The notes beneath the pieces were generated by a model. The model ran no database searches. It saw nothing but the letters and a program-made list of their open reading frames with translations, and was not told where the DNA came from. The position numbers and the translations under genes are program-made. A DNA stretch of 64,000 bases from Sulfurimonas sp. (lineage in GTDB: Bacteria; Campylobacterota; Campylobacteria; Campylobacterales; Sulfurimonadaceae), in the NCBI GenBank assembly GCA_026988315.1, contig JALSLJ010000095.1, positions 1-64,000 of the forward strand. The letters run 5' to 3'. Positions 18,774 to 27,751 of this stretch are shown here, in pieces. How positions within the stretch are numbered: the stretch's first letter is position 1; the number at the start of each line of letters is the position of its first letter.

Positions 18774-19283
18774 CTATTGTTTAGAATTAATCGACCAAAC
18801 TGAAAGAAATTCTTCTTTTTGATTATTTCCATCTACTAAGATGTCTATCATCTCTCTAACTGCACCATCTCCACCATTGCAAGACAAAACAGTTTCAACA
18901 ATTTCCTTTATAACTTTTACTCCGTCATTAGGTGTAAAACTTTTTCCTGCAAGTCTAAGCATATTAAAATCATTTAAGTCATCTCCAATTGCTGCAACAT
19001 TTGAAAAATTAAGTCCGAGAGAATTAACTATCTCTTGCAAAACTCTCTCTTTATCTTTTATCCCTTGATAGAGGTGTTGTATGCCAAGTTCTTGAGAGCG
19101 TCTTTCCACCATTTTAGAGTTTCTACCAGTGATAATAGCTACCTGATTGCCAAGTTTTACCCATGTACTTATTCCAAGTCCATCTTTAACACTAAAGCTT
19201 TTACTCTCTATACCCTCTTGATTATAGGTTAGTTTTCCATCAGTTAAACATCCATCGACATCCAAAACAATAAGCTTAATCAT
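18774..19283 (-). CDS. kdsC: 3-deoxy-D-manno-octulosonate 8-phosphate phosphatase
   Basis: LDVDGCLTDGKLTYNQEG, IITGRNSKMVERR, AIGDDLNDFNMLRLAG. Confidence 0.92.
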   Translation of the reverse strand: MIKLIVLDVDGCLTDGKLTYNQEGIESKSFSVKDGLGISTWVKLGNQVAIITGRNSKMVERRSQELGIQHLYQGIKDKERVLQEIVNSLGLNFSNVAAIGDDLNDFNMLRLAGKSFTPNDGVKVIKEIVETVLSCNGGDGAVREMIDILVDGNNQKEEFLSVWSINSKQ

Positions 19284-19852
19284 AATACATCTTTAGTGCT
19301 AGGTATCCCAACTCTATCATTTTTAGCTGTAGCACGACGCAAAGCAACGGCAATAGACTTAAAAGCGGCTTCAATAATATGGTGTTTGTTTTTTCCTCTT
19401 AGGGCAACCACATGCGCACTTATTTTTGCATTTAAAACGAAGGCTCTAAAAAACTCTTCAACAAGTTCTGTGTCAAATGAACCAACTTTGCCCTCTACAT
19501 CCACCTCATATACTAAAAATGGTCGATTACTTAAGTCTAGATCACAAGATACACAAGCTTCATCCATAACAATACTTGCAGAACCAAATCTTTCCATATT
19601 TTTTACGGGGTATATTGTTTCTGCAACTAAAGCACCGAGAACAATACCAATATCCTCAACACTATGGTGGTCATCTATGTGGGTGTCACCCTTGCATTCA
19701 ATCTCTAAATCAATAAGTGAGTGCTTTGAAAAGCTTTCAAGCATATGGTCTAAAAAACCTACACCACTGTTTATATTACTCATTCCAGAGCCATCTAACT
19801 GTAATGAAATTGTTATATCTGTTTCTTTTGTTTTTCTCGTTTTACTAATCAT
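19280..19852 (-). CDS. hisB: Imidazoleglycerol-phosphate dehydratase
   Basis: GVGFLDHMLESFSKHSLIDL, DDHHSVEDIGI, GKNKHHIIEAAFKS. Confidence 0.96.
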   Translation of the reverse strand: MISKTRKTKETDITISLQLDGSGMSNINSGVGFLDHMLESFSKHSLIDLEIECKGDTHIDDHHSVEDIGIVLGALVAETIYPVKNMERFGSASIVMDEACVSCDLDLSNRPFLVYEVDVEGKVGSFDTELVEEFFRAFVLNAKISAHVVALRGKNKHHIIEAAFKSIAVALRRATAKNDRVGIPSTKDVL

Positions 19853-20681
19853 TATTTATCCTTACTATAAATGCATTTTTAAATTCACTATTGTTCTTAT
19901 ATTCTCTTGCTTCCTCTTCTGTTTTAAACCCTTTTAATAAGACCTTAAAAACTCTGCCATTATCATTCTCGACATCTTTTATTATTGTGCGATACCCATC
20001 TGTATAATCATGATTTTCTTGAGTTAGCAATGCCCCATCTATACGAGAAAAAGATGCTATTTGAAGCGCAAAATCACCAGCAACTGAGCCTCTTGAAAGC
20101 TTTCTCTTTTTATATGTTGGTTTTTTTGATTTATCTCCATAAAATCCTAAAATTTCTATCTTAACTGGTGCAGTTCCAGCACCTATCATATCAATTTTTT
20201 TGGCAGCTGTGTTAGATAAATCTATAATCCTTGAAGCAACAAATGGTCCCCTGTCGTTAATTCTCACTACAGTAGTTAAACCATTTCTCTTATTAGTAAC
20301 CTTTACTATGGTATTCATTGGTAAAGTTTTATGTGCAGCAGTCATATCATACATATTGTATGTTTCACCGTTAGATGTTGACTTACCGTGAAAATCAGGA
20401 CCATACCAACTTGCATTACCACTAAATTCATCCCCAACACTCACATCTTCAGGATAGTATCTTTTTCCAAAAACAGTATAAGGATTCATGGTCGGATGTG
20501 TACGATACTTGTCTTGCATTGTGGTTCTGTAGGCACTTTTATCTTCTGAATATGTTATGATTTTATGAGGTTTTTCATATTTGTAAGTTTTACTCTTAGA
20601 ATAGCTCTTGACCCCTCTCGTGCTACACCCAGAGAGAAAAAGTATAGCAATAATTACAATAAGTGAGATAATTTTACTCAT
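19845..20681 (-). CDS. rlpA: RlpA-family septal ring lytic transglycosylase with SPOR domain
   Basis: NASWYGPDFHGKSTSNGETYNMYDMTAAHKTLPMNTIVKVTN; C-terminal SPOR-like domain; lipobox LSGC. Confidence 0.93.
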   Translation of the reverse strand: MSKIISLIVIIAILFLSGCSTRGVKSYSKSKTYKYEKPHKIITYSEDKSAYRTTMQDKYRTHPTMNPYTVFGKRYYPEDVSVGDEFSGNASWYGPDFHGKSTSNGETYNMYDMTAAHKTLPMNTIVKVTNKRNGLTTVVRINDRGPFVASRIIDLSNTAAKKIDMIGAGTAPVKIEILGFYGDKSKKPTYKKRKLSRGSVAGDFALQIASFSRIDGALLTQENHDYTDGYRTIIKDVENDNGRVFKVLLKGFKTEEEAREYKNNSEFKNAFIVRINND

Positions 20682-21906
20682 ATATTTTTAACCTGTCACC
20701 AATTCTAATCAAATTGCTTGTAAGGTGATTTTGAAGCTTGATATTGCGCACGCTTACTCTATGTGCCTTAGAGATAGAGTCGAGAGTATCTCCTTTTTTT
20801 ACTATATGGTAAAATTTACTACTAATTTTCTTATTATTTTTATTATTGCTAATAGGGATAATAAGTTTTTGCTTTAAACTTATCATTGAATTTTTTAGCC
20901 CATTAAAATCCATGATAACCTTATAGGAAACACCATACTTCTTACCAATCTTTGAGAGGTTGTCCCCACTTTTCACTTTATGGACTTTATAGATATTTTT
21001 CATAGGCTCTTTTTTGTACTTTTGTTTAAATTCGGAAAGTTTAATATAAGGTATATGAATTTCATAACCATCTTTATAAGGTGGAACAAAGTCATATTTT
21101 AAGTGTCTGTTGAGTTTTATTAACTCTTTGAGCGGGATGTTTACAAGCTTAGAAACTCTTTTGAGAGAGTCTCCGCGTGAAAGTTTTACAGTAGAAACAG
21201 AGTATGCGCTTGCTCTATTTAAAAGGTGCCCATACTCACTCTTAAGCAAAAACTGCTCATCATGACCGATAAAAGCAAGCGCTACTATCTTTCTTATATA
21301 AAATCTACTCTCTCTAGGGATATATTTTTTCTTGGGATCAAGTAAAACTGAAAGCTCATCACTCCCCGCTCTTTTTATCGCCTTGTTTAAGCAACCACCA
21401 CCACAGTTATAGGCTATAGCTGCTAAGTACCACTTGCCAAATCTTTTATGCAGGTGGGTAAGATATTTTGCTGCTGCCTCAGTTGATTTGATAAAATCGC
21501 GTCTCTCATCAACATACTCATCGATGCGAAGTCCATATATCTTACCTGTTGCTGGCATAAACTGCCACAGTCCAGACGCTCTTTTTTTAGAATATGCTTT
21601 TGTTGAAAAATTTGATTCAGCCATAGCAAGATACAAAAATTCAGCAGGGATGTTATGTTGCGCTAGTATATTTTTGATAGCAGGTATAAATATATACGCA
21701 TTATCCATCGCTTTAAAAAAATGTTTGTTTTTGTATTTTGTGCTATTTTTTGCTTTCATATCATTCATGATTGGATCATAAATAAATGAAGGATCTATGT
21801 CAAAAGATTCTAAAACAGATATCTCTTTTGTGTGGTTTGACACATATGTTAAATTTGCAACAAGAAAAACGGGTAAAAGTAAAAGTAAAAAATATTTCAA
21901 TATCAA
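20674..21906 (-). CDS. mltD: Membrane-bound lytic murein transglycosylase D, SLT plus LysM domains
   Basis: AMAESNFSTKAYSKKRASGLWQFMPATGKIYGL; HKVKSGDNLSKIGKKYGV and HIVKKGDTLDSISKAHRV LysM. Confidence 0.93.
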   Translation of the reverse strand: MILKYFLLLLLPVFLVANLTYVSNHTKEISVLESFDIDPSFIYDPIMNDMKAKNSTKYKNKHFFKAMDNAYIFIPAIKNILAQHNIPAEFLYLAMAESNFSTKAYSKKRASGLWQFMPATGKIYGLRIDEYVDERRDFIKSTEAAAKYLTHLHKRFGKWYLAAIAYNCGGGCLNKAIKRAGSDELSVLLDPKKKYIPRESRFYIRKIVALAFIGHDEQFLLKSEYGHLLNRASAYSVSTVKLSRGDSLKRVSKLVNIPLKELIKLNRHLKYDFVPPYKDGYEIHIPYIKLSEFKQKYKKEPMKNIYKVHKVKSGDNLSKIGKKYGVSYKVIMDFNGLKNSMISLKQKLIIPISNNKNNKKISSKFYHIVKKGDTLDSISKAHRVSVRNIKLQNHLTSNLIRIGDRLKIYE

Positions 21907-22003
21907 TGCTCTGTATTAGTTTAAATTTATAGATTACATTTTATCCAAAATAGAGTAAATTTTATGTTAAAGAAAAAGTATTGCAGAATAAAACTATTTC
22001 ATA

Positions 22004-22780
22004 TTAAGAAATATAAAATAGTTTTAGAGCATTTTCTGTAGTAGTGCTCTTAACTTCTTTGAGTGAAATTTCTAAAATTTGGGAGATTTTATCTGCTACC
22101 AATGTTGTATATAGTGGTTCGTTTCTTTTTCCACGATGTGGTGTTGGAGTCAAATAGGGACCATCAGTCTCAATCAAAAGCTTTTCGCGAGGTATGTTAG
22201 AGAGTACATTGACAAGCTTTTTCGCATTTTTAAAAGTAAGTACGCCCCCTATTCCGAAGTAGAAGTTTTCATTCGCCAGACTCAAAAGCTCTTCATCTGC
22301 GTTGAAGCAGTGTAAAACTCCCCCAATCTGTGAAGCATCGTGTTTTAAAAGTAACTCTTTTGAGTCTCTTGAAGCATCTCTTATATGAACGATAAGAGGC
22401 TTTTTGTATTTTTTTGCCAGTTCTATCTGTGCTATGAAAATCTCTTTTTGTCTTCTCTTTTCATCAGCTTTCTCCTCGTCAGTCCCTTCAAGTCTAAAGT
22501 AGTCTAGACCACACTCACCAATGGCGACACACTTCTCATGAAAAACATATTTTTCAAAATCAAGTCCAGCAAAACCATCCATATCGTAAGGGTGTACACC
22601 AACTGCAAAAAACACATCAGCGTATTTTTGGGCAATTAAAACAGCCTTATCAAGAGTTCTAGGGTCCGCTCCAGGGATGATAAATCTTTTCACCCCACCC
22701 TCTCTTGCTTTATTTAAAACTTCATCTAAATCTTCATCGTATCTATTATCATCAAGGTGTATATGCGTATCAACTATCAT
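22004..22780 (-). CDS. TatD family DNase
   Basis: VDTHIHLD, AIGECGLDYFR, LHCFNADEE, LLIETDGPYLTPTPHRGKRNEP. Confidence 0.94.
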   Translation of the reverse strand: MIVDTHIHLDDNRYDEDLDEVLNKAREGGVKRFIIPGADPRTLDKAVLIAQKYADVFFAVGVHPYDMDGFAGLDFEKYVFHEKCVAIGECGLDYFRLEGTDEEKADEKRRQKEIFIAQIELAKKYKKPLIVHIRDASRDSKELLLKHDASQIGGVLHCFNADEELLSLANENFYFGIGGVLTFKNAKKLVNVLSNIPREKLLIETDGPYLTPTPHRGKRNEPLYTTLVADKISQILEISLKEVKSTTTENALKLFYIS

Positions 22781-22952
22781 TTTTTTTCTCGCTTTCTTTC
22801 TTTTTTAAATTTTTTACATCTATTATGTTTTTGATCATTAGGTATATAAAAAACATAGAAACTAAAAATGAACCAACAGAAGCTAATGTATTCTCAGATA
22901 TATAGAAATTGTAACTAAGAACTAACATCACTATAGAGATTATGAAACACAT
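22770..22952 (-). CDS. Small hypothetical membrane protein
   Basis: 60 aa ORF with two predicted TM segments between recN and tatD. Confidence 0.5.
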   Translation of the reverse strand: MCFIISIVMLVLSYNFYISENTLASVGSFLVSMFFIYLMIKNIIDVKNLKKKESEKKNDS

Positions 22953-24484
22953 CTATTTGCCTCTAGTAACTCTTTTGCAAACTTTTTAGCCTCGTTTGAA
23001 ACATTTTCTCCACTAATAATCCGTGCTATCTCTTGCACTCTATCATCAAAATCAAGCTCTTTTACAGAGGAGATGTCACCATCTTTATGTATTAAAAAGT
23101 GTTGGTCTCCCATGGATGTGAGTTGAGGCTGATGCGAGATTACAAATATCTGGAAATGCTTAGAAAGTTGTCTTAAAACCTTTGCCACACTCATAGATTC
23201 CTCACCACTTAGGTTTGCGTCTATCTCATCAAGCATCAATACGCCACCACTTTTTTGCATGAACTTAGACTTTAAAGCTAAAATGGCAAGACGGAGTCTA
23301 TTAAACTCGCCCGTACTCACTTTTTGAAGCTCTGTAGAGTTTAACTGTAATGAAATTTCATCTTTGCCATAAATTGTATAATCAGACTCATTTAAAAACA
23401 CTTGAGCATCCCGCAGATAAAGCTCTTTAAGGTAGTTATTGAGATCTTTTGTAAAAGACTCTAACTCTTTAGTTCTAAACTTAGTAAGTTTTGTCGCCAA
23501 CACTTTTAGCTCTTGTGCAAGTGCAGCCTCTCTTTTTGCTAAATCATCCTTGGTTATCTCTATATTTTCGTACTCTGCTAACTCTTTTTTCTTCTGCTCT
23601 TTATAGACTATAGCTTCTTCTATGCTTCCATATCTTCTTTTTAAGCTTCCTAAAGCTTCTATACGGTTTAAAACCTCTTCTATATCAACATCCTCGAGAG
23701 CATTAAACCTTTCTTGCGCACTATCTAATACGATTCTAAGCTCATTCATAGCATCATCAAAAAATGAGCTATCAACATCCATAAACTCTAAGGCCTGAGA
23801 GACCTGATGCTCAAAGTTAAATACCCCTTCCGCCTCAGAAATTTTTTCTTGAACTTTCTCTTTTTTAGATAGCTCTTTTTTTATTTCTATTAGTTCTATA
23901 TCTTCTGATACTTGCGGGTTAATATCTTGTATTTTTTGGATTTCAAAATTAGCGAACTCCTTAAGCTCAACAATACGCGTCTCCTCCTCTTCGATTTTAA
24001 GAAGCTCAGATTTTACTTTTTTATGCTCTATAAATGCATCTTTATAATCACTTTTTAATCTCTTTATAGAACTGTTTTTACTCTCAATTCTATCATCCAA
24101 GATAGACAAAAGGTTCTCATTTTCAAAGTCACTAAAATCTTTTAGGCTCAAATGCCTTAGATAACCAGAGTTCAACTGACCCATAGTTTTTTTGGAAACA
24201 CTTTGATTATTGATAAAGTATCTTGATTTTTCTTTTTTGATATGTTTAAAAACATTAATCTCATCGTTTTGTATTCCAAGTTTATCACCATCAAGTTCCC
24301 AAGTTACCTGCGATTCACAAAGCGAGGCGTCACATCCATCCACACCCAAAGATGAAAGCACAGAGTTCATAAGTATAGACTTCCCACTACCACTAGGACC
24401 TGTAAACACAACAAGCCCGTGCGTAAGGTTGAGCTCAACCTCATTAAAACTAAGGTAATCTTTTAAGTAAAATCTTTCTATCAT
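22940..24484 (-). CDS. recN: DNA repair protein RecN
   Basis: VVFTGPSGSGKSILMNSVLSSLG; GGVLMLDEIDANLSGEESMSVAKVLRQLS; FVISHQPQL. Confidence 0.94.
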   Translation of the reverse strand: MIERFYLKDYLSFNEVELNLTHGLVVFTGPSGSGKSILMNSVLSSLGVDGCDASLCESQVTWELDGDKLGIQNDEINVFKHIKKEKSRYFINNQSVSKKTMGQLNSGYLRHLSLKDFSDFENENLLSILDDRIESKNSSIKRLKSDYKDAFIEHKKVKSELLKIEEEETRIVELKEFANFEIQKIQDINPQVSEDIELIEIKKELSKKEKVQEKISEAEGVFNFEHQVSQALEFMDVDSSFFDDAMNELRIVLDSAQERFNALEDVDIEEVLNRIEALGSLKRRYGSIEEAIVYKEQKKKELAEYENIEITKDDLAKREAALAQELKVLATKLTKFRTKELESFTKDLNNYLKELYLRDAQVFLNESDYTIYGKDEISLQLNSTELQKVSTGEFNRLRLAILALKSKFMQKSGGVLMLDEIDANLSGEESMSVAKVLRQLSKHFQIFVISHQPQLTSMGDQHFLIHKDGDISSVKELDFDDRVQEIARIISGENVSNEAKKFAKELLEANRCVS

Positions 24485-24679
24485 TTATGTAACCTTTAAT
24501 ATTTGTCACTCTCAACTTGATTGGGAGTCTAATATATTTTGATATTATACTTTTTTATTGTTAAATGAATTTAGACTAATTGTATTGTTTTTTTAAGAAG
24601 ATGGTTGTTTTTATTGCATTTTGTCATATTGTTTTATGAAGTGAAGAGAGTAGAACTATTTTATTTTTCTAAATTTAAC

Positions 24680-24859
24680 TCAACTTTCGTACCTAAATCC
24701 AAATAAATCTTGAGTAGTGCTTCGTAATGTAGCGATTATATTATTGCTCTGTAAAACTCCATCAATTTTTGCTATTTTTTCCATAATTTCAATAAAATCC
24801 TGCATAGTAATAGAGAGTGTATGGTGTTCACACTCTAAAATTAAATCAGATGTTTCAAA
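24680..24859 (-). pseudogene. C-terminal fragment of an Lrp/AsnC-family regulator
   Basis: Stop-free 59-codon stretch FETSDLILECEHHTLSITMQDFIEIMEKIAKIDGVLQSNNIIATLRSTTQDLFGFRYES*; resembles the RAM domain end; no N-terminal HTH upstream in frame. Confidence 0.5.
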
Positions 24860-24989
24860 TCAAATTTTATGAGAAGGATAATTAGTTAGGTGTTACTGTT
24901 AGACACAACATTTAGGATATGTCTCATCTAATGATTTTCATAGTTTATATTGGATATAATGATGAACACAATACATTAAAAGGATAAAA

Positions 24990-25331
24990 GTGAAGCCACC
25001 TAAAGGTTTTGGAAAAAGGTATTTTACATTTGCAGCTATTTTAGCATATAGTGTACAAAATACTATGCAATCTTTAATAATAAAAGTGGATTATCTCTTG
25101 AAAAATAGTTTTATAAAAGAAAATGATGAATTAGATGAAAACGACCCTCCTTTAAATATATTGATGGCTTTGTTTACGGTCAATAAAAAGCCTTGTAATT
25201 GCAACTGCTTTTTTAAGCTAAAAACTATTCTTGCTTTAAAATTAAATCATTTCATACCTAGATGCCAGTACTACACAACACACTTTGCATTTAGACGAAC
25301 TGGTGTACACCCTCCTTATTTTATCACTTAA
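24990..25331 (+). CDS. Hypothetical ORF upstream of metE
   Basis: GTG start preceded by AAAAGGATAAAA; 113 aa, no recognised family. Confidence 0.3.
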   Translation: MKPPKGFGKRYFTFAAILAYSVQNTMQSLIIKVDYLLKNSFIKENDELDENDPPLNILMALFTVNKKPCNCNCFFKLKTILALKLNHFIPRCQYYTTHFAFRRTGVHPPYFIT

Positions 25332-25378
25332 ACAAAAAAATCATAAAAATTAAATATACAAATACTAAAGGATAAATA

Positions 25379-27661
25379 ATGTCAAAAAAAAATTATATAG
25401 TAGGGTTTCCAAGAATTGGAGAACAAAGAGAATTAAAAAAAATATTAGAAAGTTTTTGGGCTAAAAAAAGCTCATTTAATGAAGTATTAGATCTAGCACA
25501 TGAGCTAAAAGTACGCCATTGGAACTACCAAAAAGATGCTGGTATAGAGTATATAAGTTCAAATGATTTTAGTTTATATGACAATATGTTAGATACTGCT
25601 ATTATGCTAGGAGCCATACCTAAAAGATTTGTTAATTTACGAGAGGAAGAGTTGTATTTTGCAATGGCAAGAGGAACGAATACAAATACAGCTATGGAGA
25701 TGACAAAATGGTTTAATACAAACTATCACTATATCGTACCTGAATTATCACTTGAAGATGAATATAGATTAAATAGTTCTAAAATTATAAACGAATATAA
25801 GGAAGCAAAAGAATTAGGCATACAAACTAAGATAAATATTATAGGACCTCTGACATTTTTGGGTCTTTCAAAAAGAGTAGATCAGGGAGATACCTATGAA
25901 TTTTTAGATAAAATTATTCCTATTTATGAAAAATTATTACAAGAGATCTTACAACTTGATGATGATATTACAGTACAAATTGATGAACCGATTTTTTCAA
26001 AAGACAATGAAGAAAAAATACTAAATCTTATCAAGCCTCTATATGATAGATTGGCAAAGGTGAGTCAAAATATAAATATAATAGTTACGACTTATTTTGA
26101 GCACTCTAACGAAGCTACAAAAATTTTAGCAACAACACCTGTTTGGGGTATTGGTCTTGACTTTTTATATGGCGATGAAAACTTCAAATCTTTGGAATTA
26201 ATAAAAAATAGTGATAAAAAGTTAATTGCAGGTGTAGTAGATGGTAGAAATATTTGGAAAAATAATATTACTAAAACTATTCAACTTTTAGAAAAAATCT
26301 CAGAAGTTATCCCAAAAGAAAATATTATTGTATCTTCATCCTGTTCACTTTTACATACACCTTTTACTTTAAAGTATGAAAAAAACATGGATGCAGATAT
26401 AAAAAATTGGTTAAGTTTCGCTGTGGAAAAACTAGATGAAGTTTCTCTTGTTTCACATCTATTTTTTAATGATAGTGACACTACAGAAGATAAATATTCT
26501 CTAGCATTAGAAGCAAATAAAAAAGCAAATGAAAGTAGAAGATCATCTTTACTTATTCACGATAAAGAAGTTCAAAAAAGAGTAAAAAACTTTACAAAAC
26601 TAAGTAGAGATGGAGAATATCAAGAGAGAATTAAAATTCAAAAAGAGATTTTGAAATATGAAGATTTAGTAACAACAACTATTGGTTCATTTCCTCAAAC
26701 ACCTGAGATTAGAAAAGCTAGAAGAGAGTTTAAAAAAGGCGAGATAAGTAAGTTGAAGTATGAAGAGCAGATGAAGGATTATATCGACCATTGCATATCT
26801 TTTCAAGAAGAGTGTGGAATTGAAGTTTTAGTTCATGGAGAACCTGAACGAAATGATATGGTTGAGTACTTTGGCGAACAGCTAAAAGGTTATGGTTTTT
26901 CTCAAAATGGATGGGTTCAAAGCTATGGAAGTAGATGTGTAAAACCACCATTTATATTTGGAGATATTAGCCGTCCAAAACCTATGACAGTCGATTGGAT
27001 TACTTATGCACAAAGCAAAACAGATAAAATAATGAAAGGTATGCTTACAGGTCCTGTGACAATTTTAAACTGGTCTTTTGTAAGAGATGATAAACCAAGA
27101 AGTGAAGTTTCAAAACAAATAGCTGTAGCTTTAAGTGATGAGATAGATGACTTACAAAAATCAGGCATTAAAATCATCCAAGTTGATGAAGCTGCTTTTA
27201 AAGAAGGCTATCCTCTTAGATTTGAAAAGATTAAAATTTATGAAAAATGGGCATTAAGAGATTTTAAAATATCAGTAAGTAGTGCTAAAATTCAAACTCA
27301 AATACATACGCATATGTGTTATAGTGAATTTAATGATATTATTGAAACTATTGAAGCTATGGATGCTGATGTTATTTCAATAGAAACTGCAAGAAGTGGA
27401 AACGAACTCCTTAAAATATTTAAAAAAGTTGGATATAAGCAAGAAGTAGGTCCTGGTGTATATGATATACATTCTCCACGAATTCCTAGTGTAGATGAGA
27501 TAGTAAAACAAATCAATCTATTACTTGAAGTATTACCAAAAAGCCAACTATGGATAAATCCTGATTGTGGTTTAAAAACTAGAAAATGGGAAGAGGTAAA
27601 ACCTAGCTTACAAAATATGGTTGAAGCTGTTAAAATAATTAGAAATGAACTAAATAGATAA
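25379..27661 (+). CDS. metE: Cobalamin-independent methionine synthase
   Basis: VGFPRIGEQRELKK; TTTIGSFPQTPEIRKAR; QIHTHMCYSEF; WINPDCGLKTR. Confidence 0.97.
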   Translation: MSKKNYIVGFPRIGEQRELKKILESFWAKKSSFNEVLDLAHELKVRHWNYQKDAGIEYISSNDFSLYDNMLDTAIMLGAIPKRFVNLREEELYFAMARGTNTNTAMEMTKWFNTNYHYIVPELSLEDEYRLNSSKIINEYKEAKELGIQTKINIIGPLTFLGLSKRVDQGDTYEFLDKIIPIYEKLLQEILQLDDDITVQIDEPIFSKDNEEKILNLIKPLYDRLAKVSQNINIIVTTYFEHSNEATKILATTPVWGIGLDFLYGDENFKSLELIKNSDKKLIAGVVDGRNIWKNNITKTIQLLEKISEVIPKENIIVSSSCSLLHTPFTLKYEKNMDADIKNWLSFAVEKLDEVSLVSHLFFNDSDTTEDKYSLALEANKKANESRRSSLLIHDKEVQKRVKNFTKLSRDGEYQERIKIQKEILKYEDLVTTTIGSFPQTPEIRKARREFKKGEISKLKYEEQMKDYIDHCISFQEECGIEVLVHGEPERNDMVEYFGEQLKGYGFSQNGWVQSYGSRCVKPPFIFGDISRPKPMTVDWITYAQSKTDKIMKGMLTGPVTILNWSFVRDDKPRSEVSKQIAVALSDEIDDLQKSGIKIIQVDEAAFKEGYPLRFEKIKIYEKWALRDFKISVSSAKIQTQIHTHMCYSEFNDIIETIEAMDADVISIETARSGNELLKIFKKVGYKQEVGPGVYDIHSPRIPSVDEIVKQINLLLEVLPKSQLWINPDCGLKTRKWEEVKPSLQNMVEAVKIIRNELNR

Positions 27662-27671
27662 CAAAACAGAG

Positions 27672-27707
27672 TAGCCAATAAATTACCTAGCGGCATTTTA
27701 TTGGCTA
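27672..27707. terminator. Hairpin terminator between convergent metE and dnaE
   Basis: AGCCAATAAA ... TTTATTGGCT inverted repeat. Confidence 0.5.
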
Positions 27708-27751
27708 TCTTCAACCGTTGTTCTAATGCTTCGCATGATTTAAAATTTTAT

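Noticed and set aside
25332-25378. SAM or cobalamin riboswitch upstream of metE
   Set aside because: The immediate leader is short and A-rich, with no recognisable conserved riboswitch core
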